Shown here: in pieces, positions 6,354-11,921 of the stretch
How the letters are laid out: every line of letters starts with the position of its first letter
Position numbering within the stretch: the stretch's first letter is position 1
The notes under the pieces: model-generated
What the model was told of the DNA's origin: nothing
Seen by the model: the letters and a program-made list of their open reading frames with translations, nothing else
The model's database searches: none
Program-made: the position numbers and the translations under genes
Source of the DNA: Muribaculaceae bacterium
Lineage (GTDB): Bacteria; Bacteroidota; Bacteroidia; Bacteroidales; Muribaculaceae
NCBI GenBank assembly: GCA_016287065.1
Contig: JAEEVB010000058.1
Location: 1-11,921 of the forward strand
Direction of reading: 5' to 3'
Length of the DNA: 11,921 bases

Positions 6354-8168
6354 TTACTGGAGGATGGACTTGTCGCGGAATTTTGTGTGGAGCAGCTTGT
6401 GGGCTCTGGGTCCGAATGGCTCGCCCAGGAACTCGTCGTAAACTTGTTTCACTGCCTTGCTCTCGTGGCTCTTGCGCACAATCTTGGTGACATCGGTGGC
6501 ATACATGGCCCGCTGGCGTGCCTCGAGCACCGAAATGTCGCCAGCATGATAAGGCTGACCCGTGCCGCCAATGCAACCGCCAGGACACGACATGACCTCG
6601 ATCAAATGATAATCGAGCTCGCCACTGCGCAATTTCTCCATCATCACACGGGCATTGTTGAGCGTGTGCACCACACACACCTTGAGTTCAAAGCCATTCA
6701 TGTCGATGGTGGCCTCGCGAATGCCGTCCATGCCACGCACCTCGGTGAACTCGAGTTTGGGCAGCGTCTTGCCCGTGAACTTCTCGTAGGCAGTGCGTAG
6801 CACGGCCTCGGTCACACCACCGGTGGTGCCGAATATGGTGCCTGCGCCAGTGGCATCGCCCAGAGGCGCATCGAACTGCCCATTGGGCAACGCATTAAAG
6901 TCAATGCCACGATCCTTGATCATATCGGCCAGTTCCAGCGTAGTGATGCTGCAATCTACATCGGGGGTGCCTTCGAAGATGAACTCGTCGCGAGCGCACT
7001 CATATTTCTTGGCCACGCATGGCATGATCGACACAACGACTATATTCTCGCTGGGAATGCCTATCTTCTCGGCCCAATAGCTCTTGGCAATGGTGCCGAA
7101 CATCTGTGCCGGCGACTTGCAGGTCGACGGATAGTCGCGCAAGTCGGGGAAATCGTTCTCAAAAAAGTTCACCCAAGCCGGGCAGCACGAGGTGGTCATG
7201 GGCAGCTTCACATCAGGATCGCCAGCCATGTGTCGCTTGAGGCGGTCGATGAGCTCGGCACTCTCTTCCATGATGGTGAAGTCGGCGCCAAAGTTGGTGT
7301 CGAACACATAGTCGAAGCCCAATTGCCGCAATGCAGTAATCATCTTGCCGGTGACAACGGTGCCTGGCGCCATACCAAACTCCTCGCCCAGCGCAAAACG
7401 CACGGCAGGAGCGGTCTGTGCGACAACCAGCTTGTCAGGGTTGTTGATGTCGGCAAGCACATCATTTATCGAGTTGCGCTCATCAAGCACACCGATGGGG
7501 CCGTCGATGGCACCAAACTTACACTTGGTCTTACACTTGCCGCAGCAGGTGCACTTGTAGGGGTTGATGGTGTGAGGTTGTTTCACGACACCCACAATCG
7601 CGTTTACCGGGCAATTGCGCTTGCACGCCGTGCAGCCACGGCACTTCTCGGGATCGATGGCATAGGACAGCACATTCAAAAACGGTGTGCCGCCAATCTC
7701 GTAGATGTAGTTGTTCAGCATCGAGTCAAGCGACACCGGACGCTTGAACGAGCTCCAATGCTGCGCCTCCACCTCGATGTGATGTGCAGCCACCTCGACA
7801 TATCTCAACTCATCGACAAGCTCACCGCGCACAATGTGTTTCTCTACAATCACATTCACATCTTCGGGCCGCACATGGGTGTAAGTGATGTTATCTGGCA
7901 GGATGCGCACGATGGGGCCCTTGGCGCAAAAGCCAAAGCAGCCCGATGTCACCACATCGACCATGTCGTCGATGCCATGGGCATGAAGCATCACCTTAAA
8001 CAGGTTGATGATGCGCTCACTGTCGTTCTTGCGGCACTTCTTTCCCGAGCAGCACTGGATTTGTACATACTCATGCGCCTGCAGGCCATATTGCTGCATG
8101 GTTTCTTGAGGTTGTGTTTCAGCGGGTATTTGTTTCGCCGGATTCTGAGGGTTATTATTTTCAGGCAT
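6354..8168 (-). CDS. hydA: Second [FeFe] hydrogenase (HydA2) with thioredoxin-like [2Fe-2S] and 2x[4Fe-4S] front
   Basis: 604 residues. An N/P/Q-rich leader (1-26) precedes a NuoE/NuoF-type thioredoxin-like [2Fe-2S] domain (C40, C45, C77, C81), then a linker (96-165) that resembles the start of NuoF-like subunits (RPEDV, IGG). Next is a bacterial ferredoxin domain with two [4Fe-4S] sets (C176/179/182/186 and C206/209/212/216). The H-domain (about 235-595) has TSCCPAW (C328 proton relay, C329 ligand), MPCVAKKYE (C384) and EVMSCPGGC (C528, C532). The CpI proton-path residues E279, E282, R286 and S319 have counterparts E302, E305, R309 and S348, so H2 catalysis is expected. The C-terminal small-subunit-like tail is present. 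It lacks the NuoG-type plant ferredoxin and His/Cys3 cluster of HydA1, and no flavin or NADH site is seen, so the electron donor is unknown (ferredoxin or a HydB-type partner are options). It has its own probable promoter and a terminator on each side. Confidence 0.95.
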   Translation of the reverse strand: MPENNNPQNPAKQIPAETQPQETMQQYGLQAHEYVQIQCCSGKKCRKNDSERIINLFKVMLHAHGIDDMVDVVTSGCFGFCAKGPIVRILPDNITYTHVRPEDVNVIVEKHIVRGELVDELRYVEVAAHHIEVEAQHWSSFKRPVSLDSMLNNYIYEIGGTPFLNVLSYAIDPEKCRGCTACKRNCPVNAIVGVVKQPHTINPYKCTCCGKCKTKCKFGAIDGPIGVLDERNSINDVLADINNPDKLVVAQTAPAVRFALGEEFGMAPGTVVTGKMITALRQLGFDYVFDTNFGADFTIMEESAELIDRLKRHMAGDPDVKLPMTTSCCPAWVNFFENDFPDLRDYPSTCKSPAQMFGTIAKSYWAEKIGIPSENIVVVSIMPCVAKKYECARDEFIFEGTPDVDCSITTLELADMIKDRGIDFNALPNGQFDAPLGDATGAGTIFGTTGGVTEAVLRTAYEKFTGKTLPKLEFTEVRGMDGIREATIDMNGFELKVCVVHTLNNARVMMEKLRSGELDYHLIEVMSCPGGCIGGTGQPYHAGDISVLEARQRAMYATDVTKIVRKSHESKAVKQVYDEFLGEPFGPRAHKLLHTKFRDKSILQ

Positions 8169-8247
8169 ACATTATTATATTGACAATTAAAAGAAATGGC
8201 CTGGTCTTTGTCACTTGACGGGCTTCTTAACTATCTCAACATTGTTA

Positions 8248-8255
8248 CAAAAATA
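8248..8255 (-). promoter_or_regulatory. Probable Bacteroidota -7 element for hydA2
   Basis: On the - strand this reads TATTTTTG, an exact TAnnTTTG match, in an AT-rich stretch between the hydC terminator and the hydA2 start. It would give a leader of about 70-75 bases. Upstream on the - strand a TTTA at about 16-17 bases is only a partial -33 match. The placement behind a terminator supports hydA2 being its own transcription unit. The motif is short and the region is AT-rich, so chance is possible. Confidence 0.45.
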
Positions 8256-8356
8256 GTAAAATTTTGAATACTAAACGACCTTGTAGGGTATTTTCTGTAC
8301 AAAATTTCACTTTTTTACTGGGGGGTCGGTGTCTAAAAAGGGAGTGAGAAAAATAA

Positions 8357-8389
8357 TCAGCCACAAGACACCCTCGTGCTTGTGGCTGA
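8357..8389 (-). terminator. Rho-independent terminator after hydC
   Basis: An 11-bp perfect stem, TCAGCCACAAG (8357-8367) with its complement at 8379-8389, encloses an 11-base loop that can pair further (CAC/GTG). On the - strand the hairpin is followed directly by TTATTTTTCTC, a U-tract. It lies about 22 bases behind the hydC stop, so it should end the hydB-hydA1-hydC transcript and separate it from hydA2. Confidence 0.88.
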
Positions 8390-8411
8390 CATTTATAGAA
8401 TGTGCTAGCTA

Positions 8412-8894
8412 TTAGTCGCCCACTTCTTCCAGAATCTTCTGGATGTCCTTGGGTTGCAGACGGCCATAGACCTTCTCACCGATGGTTACCACGGGAGCAA
8501 GACCGCAGGCGCCTACGCAACGCAGACAGTCGAGCGAGAACTTGCCGTCGGGAGTGGTCTCGCCCACCTCAATCTTGAGGATGCGCTTGATTTCCTCGAG
8601 CAGTTTCTCAGAACCACGCACATAGCAAGCCGTACCCAGGCACACCGAAATGGGGTGCTTGCCCTTGGGAGTCATGGTGAAGAACGAGTAGAATGTCACC
8701 ACGCCATAGACCTTAGAAGCGGGAATGTTGAGCTTGCGAGCAATGATGCGCTGCATCTCCTCGGGCAGATAGCCGTGGAGCGACTGAGCTTCATGCAATA
8801 TATTGATCAGTTCACCGGGTTTGTTACCATGCTTGTCACAGATAGCCTCTACCTGTTGGATAACATCACATGCCAGTTTAATTTCTTTTGCCAT
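8412..8894 (-). CDS. hydC: HydC, NuoE-like [2Fe-2S] subunit of the trimeric hydrogenase
   Basis: 160 residues with the NuoE/24-kDa family layout. A helical N-terminal bundle (HGNKPGELINILHEAQ, GYLPEEMQRIIARKL) is followed by a thioredoxin-like fold with the [2Fe-2S] ligands CX4C (C85, C90) and CX3C (C126, C130). In bifurcating hydrogenases this subunit sits beside HydB. The start is chosen at the ATG of MAKEIK (8894). The frame can be extended to a TTG at 8918, directly after the hydA1 stop, but ATG is far commoner and NuoE-like proteins do not need the extra eight residues. With this start, 24 bases separate it from hydA1, the same spacing as between hydB and hydA1, so one operon is likely. 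hydC is the last gene before the terminator. The order B-A-C differs from the C-B-A order I recall for Thermotoga. Confidence 0.93.
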   Translation of the reverse strand: MAKEIKLACDVIQQVEAICDKHGNKPGELINILHEAQSLHGYLPEEMQRIIARKLNIPASKVYGVVTFYSFFTMTPKGKHPISVCLGTACYVRGSEKLLEEIKRILKIEVGETTPDGKFSLDCLRCVGACGLAPVVTIGEKVYGRLQPKDIQKILEEVGD

Positions 8895-8918
8895 ATTATT
8901 ATAGGTATTTAGAGCCAA

Positions 8919-10685
8919 TTACTTAATAGTTTTGTCGAAATAGTGAGTGTGCAGCAGGTGGTGCGACTTCTCACTGAGAGGTTGACCCAGGAATTCCTTA
9001 TAGAGTTTCTGGATATCGGGGTTCTCGTGGCTCTTACGAAGCTGCTTGCCAGCGTCCTCAGCATAGAGGGCATCGCGGCGAGCCTTGAGAATCTCGATGT
9101 TGCCATGGTGATAGGGCTGACCGGCACCGCCAATACAGCCGCTGGGGCATGCCATGACTTCCACTACATGGTAGTTAAGTTCACCAGCACGGAGTTTGTC
9201 CATGATGATGCGTGCATTGCTCAGCGTGTGAGCCACACACACCTTGAGTTCAAATCCGTTGAGGTCGATGGTAGCTTCACGAATGCCGTCGAAACCGCGC
9301 ACATTCTCAAAGTCGATGTGCGGCAGAGTCTTGCCGGTGTAAACCTCATAGACGGTGCGCAGAGCAGCTTCCATCACGCCGCCGGTAACGCCAAAGATGG
9401 CAGCAGCACCGGTCGACTCGCCCAAGGGGCTGTCGAAGTCGCTGTCGGGCAGCTGAGCGAAGTTGATGTTGGCACGCTTGATGAGGCGGGCAAGTTCGCG
9501 GGTCGAGATGCTGTAGTCAACATCAGGATTGCCGTTAACCTTAAATTCTTCACGACCGCACTCATATTTCTTAGCAAGGCAGGGCATGATCGATACCACC
9601 ACGAGTTTCTCGCGAGGAATGCCCATCTTCTCGGCCCAGTAAGTCTTGGCGATAGCACCAAACATTTGAGCAGGCGACTTGGCGCTCGAAGGATATTCGA
9701 GCAGGTCGGGATAGTTGTGCTCGAAGAAGTTGACCCAAGCGGGGCAGCACGATGTCATGATGGGGAGCTTCACGCTCTTGTCACCACCCAGGTATTTCTG
9801 CAGGCGGTCAAGAATTTCAGCACCCTCTTCCATGATGGTGAGGTCGGCACCGAAGTCGGTATCGAAAGCGTAGTCGAAGCCCAGGTCACGCAGTGCAGTA
9901 GCCAGCTTGCCTGTAACCGAAGTGCCGGGTTTCATGCCGAATTCCTCGCCCAGAGCGAAACGAACGGCGGGAGCGGGCTGAGCCACAACCACCTTGTCGG
10001 GGTTGGTGAGGTCGTCGAGCAGCTGGTCGGTGTAGTCACGCTCGGTGAGTGCACCCACGGGGCACACTGCCACGCACTGACCGCAATAGGTACAGTCGGT
10101 GTCGATAAACATGCGGTCGAATGTGGGAGCAATGGTGGTATCGAAACCACGACGGATGGCGCCAAGCACACCCACACTCTGCACATTGTTACACACGCTC
10201 TCACAACGGCGGCAGTAAATACACTTCTCCATGTTGCGGGTGATGGCGGGTGTCACCTCATTCTTGCGTTCACTCTTAGCACCCTCGTTGTAAGGCATCT
10301 GACGAATGTTCAGACGCATCACCAGGCGCTGCAGTTCGCAGTCGCTGCACTTGGGGCAAGTGAGACAGTCATTGGGGTGGTCGCTCAAGATGAGCTCGGC
10401 AATGGTCTTGCGAGCGCGGATCACGCGGGCCGAGTTGGTGTAAACCACCATACCGGGCATACAGGCGGTGGCGCAAGCAGGAGCCAGGTTGCGGCGTCCT
10501 TCCACTTCTACCACACACAGGCGGCACGAAGCGGGTCGGTTTTTCACGCAAGTGCCTTTCAGGTCGATGTGGCACAAGGTGGGGATATCAATGCCAACAA
10601 GTTTGCCGGCTTCCAGTAAAGTGGTGCCTTGTGGCACTTCCACTACGTGGTTATCTATAGTGAGTTGAATCATTTTTTCTTCCAT
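8919..10685 (-). CDS. hydA: HydA1, catalytic [FeFe] hydrogenase subunit with NuoG-like N-terminus
   Basis: 588 residues in the CpI/HydA order. Plant-type [2Fe-2S] domain (1-80; C38, C54, C57, C71); His/Cys3 [4Fe-4S] site H-x3-C-x2-C-x5-C (H103, C107, C110, C116); 2x[4Fe-4S] ferredoxin domain (C155/158/161/165 and C198/201/204/208); H-domain from about 225. The H-cluster motifs are TSCCPAW (C313 relay, C314 ligand), MPCLAKKYE (C369) and EVMACPSGC (C513, C517). Proton-path counterparts are E287, E290, R294 and S333. The third motif has Ser515 where Gly is usual and where HydA2 keeps Gly. Together with HydB and HydC it fits the trimeric NAD(H)/ferredoxin bifurcating or confurcating hydrogenase, cytoplasmic. 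The start may be the ATG at 10685 or the in-frame ATG at 10673 (MIQLTIDN). The latter has GGAAGA a few bases upstream and fits family N-termini well. The gene begins 24 bases after the hydB stop. Confidence 0.96.
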   Translation of the reverse strand: MEEKMIQLTIDNHVVEVPQGTTLLEAGKLVGIDIPTLCHIDLKGTCVKNRPASCRLCVVEVEGRRNLAPACATACMPGMVVYTNSARVIRARKTIAELILSDHPNDCLTCPKCSDCELQRLVMRLNIRQMPYNEGAKSERKNEVTPAITRNMEKCIYCRRCESVCNNVQSVGVLGAIRRGFDTTIAPTFDRMFIDTDCTYCGQCVAVCPVGALTERDYTDQLLDDLTNPDKVVVAQPAPAVRFALGEEFGMKPGTSVTGKLATALRDLGFDYAFDTDFGADLTIMEEGAEILDRLQKYLGGDKSVKLPIMTSCCPAWVNFFEHNYPDLLEYPSSAKSPAQMFGAIAKTYWAEKMGIPREKLVVVSIMPCLAKKYECGREEFKVNGNPDVDYSISTRELARLIKRANINFAQLPDSDFDSPLGESTGAAAIFGVTGGVMEAALRTVYEVYTGKTLPHIDFENVRGFDGIREATIDLNGFELKVCVAHTLSNARIIMDKLRAGELNYHVVEVMACPSGCIGGAGQPYHHGNIEILKARRDALYAEDAGKQLRKSHENPDIQKLYKEFLGQPLSEKSHHLLHTHYFDKTIK

Positions 10686-10709
10686 GATGAATAGGATTGT
10701 ACTGTGAGG

Positions 10710-11921
10710 TTAGAAAACTTGAATAGCATCGAATTTACAACGTGACTGACACATACCGCAGCGGATGCACTTGAATGGGTTAATGACATGCGGTTTGCGA
10801 ACATCACCCATAATGGCATCGGCAGGACAATTGCGGGCGCAAGCGCCACAGCCTTTACACTTCTCGGGATTAACGGTGTAGGTAAGCAATGCCTTGCACT
10901 GACCGGCGCGGCACTTGTGGTTCTTCACATGTTCCACATATTCATCGTAGAAATTGTCGATAGTCGACAAGATGGGGTTTGGAGAGGTCTGTCCAAGACC
11001 GCACAATGCTGTATCCTTGATAGTAGCAGCGAGGCGTTTCAGGTGCTCGATGTCGTCCATCGTGCCCTTGCCCTCGGTGATGCGGGTCAGGATCTCGAGC
11101 ATACGCTTGTTACCGATGCGGCAGGGTGTGCACTTACCGCACGACTCGCCCACGGTGAACTCAAGATAGAACTTGGCAACCGATACCATACAGTCGTCCT
11201 CGTCCATCACAATCATACCGCCAGAACCCATCATTGAGCCGGCAGCGCCCAGACTCTCGTAGTCGATGGGTATGTCGAGGTGTTTCTCGGTCAAGCAGCC
11301 ACCCGAAGGACCACCAGTCTGGACAGCCTTGAATTTCTTGCCGTTCTTCACGCCACCACCAATGTCGTAGATGATTTCGCGCAGGGTGGTTCCCATGGGA
11401 ACTTCGATAAGACCCACATTATTAATTTTACCTGCCAGAGCAAACACCTTGGTGCCCTTCGACTTCTCGGTACCAATTGAGGAGAACCATTCAGCACCCT
11501 TGGTAAGAATGATGGGCACGTTGGCGAGTGTCTCCACGTTGTTCACGTTGGTGGGATAGCCATTGTAGCCGCTCTCGGCGGGGAAAGGAGGTTTCAAGGT
11601 AGGTTCGCCGCGCTTGCCTTCCATCGAGTGGATGAGTGCAGTCTCTTCACCGCACACGAAGGCACCAGCACCATAGCGAATCTCGACATCGAAGCTGAAG
11701 TCGCTGCCCATGATGTTCTTGCCCAGCATGCCATATTCGCGAGCCTGCTCGATGGCGATGCGCAGACGGTTCACTGCCAGAGGATACTCGGCACGAATGT
11801 AAATCAAGCCCTGGTCGGCACCGATGCAGTAACCGCAAATGGCCATAGCCTCGATTACTGAATGGGGGTCACCCTCCATGATGGAGCGGTCCATGAATGC
11901 ACCGGGGTCGCCCTCGTCGGC
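10710..11921 (-). CDS. hydB: HydB, NuoF-like flavin/NADH subunit of the trimeric hydrogenase, 5' end outside window
   Basis: 403 residues are visible, and the frame is open to the window edge (it begins ADEGDPGAF). Roughly 190-200 residues, which should include the N-terminal thioredoxin-like [2Fe-2S] domain and the first part of the flavin domain, lie beyond. Seen here in order: the NuoF FMN/NADH core (DEGDPGAF, GAFVCGEETAL, NVNNVETLANVP), an SLBB-type region, the N3-type [4Fe-4S] site with SCGKCTPC plus ALCG (C261, C264, C267, C307), then a HydB-specific tail. The tail has HKCRAGQC (C337, C342) followed by a 2x[4Fe-4S] ferredoxin domain (C355/358/361/365 and C385/388/391/395). NuoF of complex I lacks this tail, which is known from NAD-linked hydrogenases and from NADP- or formate-linked relatives. 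The subunit should exchange electrons between NAD(H), ferredoxin and HydA1 through FMN. The ATG at 11894 is internal and not the start. Confidence 0.95.
   Translation of the reverse strand, partial: ADEGDPGAFMDRSIMEGDPHSVIEAMAICGYCIGADQGLIYIRAEYPLAVNRLRIAIEQAREYGMLGKNIMGSDFSFDVEIRYGAGAFVCGEETALIHSMEGKRGEPTLKPPFPAESGYNGYPTNVNNVETLANVPIILTKGAEWFSSIGTEKSKGTKVFALAGKINNVGLIEVPMGTTLREIIYDIGGGVKNGKKFKAVQTGGPSGGCLTEKHLDIPIDYESLGAAGSMMGSGGMIVMDEDDCMVSVAKFYLEFTVGESCGKCTPCRIGNKRMLEILTRITEGKGTMDDIEHLKRLAATIKDTALCGLGQTSPNPILSTIDNFYDEYVEHVKNHKCRAGQCKALLTYTVNPEKCKGCGACARNCPADAIMGDVRKPHVINPFKCIRCGMCQSRCKFDAIQVF

Noticed and set aside
8895..8918. TTG start for HydC giving eight extra residues directly behind the hydA1 stop
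   Set aside because: The ATG at 8894 gives a normal NuoE N-terminus (MAKEIK) and the same 24-base spacing as between hydB and hydA1; a TTG start has no support.
8943..10619. A 558-codon open frame on the + strand, antisense to hydA1 (similar long antisense frames at 7230-8183 and, on the - strand, 1263-2243)
   Set aside because: They lie fully inside well-supported genes on the other strand, look like no family, and follow from the GC-rich codon use of the hyd genes, which leaves few stops in the antisense frames.
1..11921. CRISPR arrays, tRNA/rRNA genes, insertion-sequence ends or transposase fragments
   Set aside because: None was seen on reading both strands; no regular direct repeats, no transposase motifs and no terminal inverted repeats with target duplications around the middle block.

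Overview
The window reads as chromosomal DNA from an anaerobic gut-type Bacteroidales bacterium (Bacteroidaceae, Prevotellaceae or Muribaculaceae; the family cannot be settled from the sequence). The reasons are a match to the Bacteroidota -7 promoter element TAnnTTTG, A-rich leaders without clear Shine-Dalgarno sites, a DUF4421 protein (a family I know from Bacteroidota), and a lipoprotein whose residues after the lipid Cys match the Bacteroidota surface-export signal.

Left part, + strand (1-2381): the 3' part of hydG and a complete hydF. Both are maturases that build the H-cluster of [FeFe] hydrogenases. hydE is not in the window.

Middle, + strand (2382-6240): an AT-rich promoter region with a perfect 12-bp inverted repeat leads into three closely spaced envelope genes. 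They encode a predicted surface lipoprotein with propeller-like repeats, an outer-membrane phospholipase A (PldA) with an intact His/Ser/Asn catalytic set, and a DUF4421 outer-membrane beta-barrel. Next comes a deletion scar of an RND efflux operon: the start of a periplasmic adaptor gene, itself frameshifted, is joined to the last ~30 codons of a TolC-like gene. The rest of the adaptor, any pump and most of the TolC gene are gone. A strong hairpin at 6263-6299 separates the convergent blocks.

Right part, - strand (6354-11921), in transcription order: hydB (NuoF-like, 5' end outside the window), hydA1 (large [FeFe] hydrogenase with a NuoG-like front), hydC (NuoE-like), a terminator, a probable promoter, then a second [FeFe] hydrogenase, hydA2. 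HydB, HydA1 and HydC have the composition of the trimeric NAD(H)/ferredoxin electron-bifurcating or electron-confurcating hydrogenase, which would recycle fermentation reductant as H2. HydA2 is the most unusual gene. Its catalytic domain is a close paralogue of HydA1's, but its front resembles the two ends of a HydB-type subunit (thioredoxin-like [2Fe-2S] domain and 2x[4Fe-4S] ferredoxin domain) with the flavin/NADH core missing. HydG and HydF would mature both enzymes, so this is a hydrogenase island interrupted by an envelope module and an efflux-operon remnant.

No tRNA, rRNA, CRISPR array or insertion sequence was seen.
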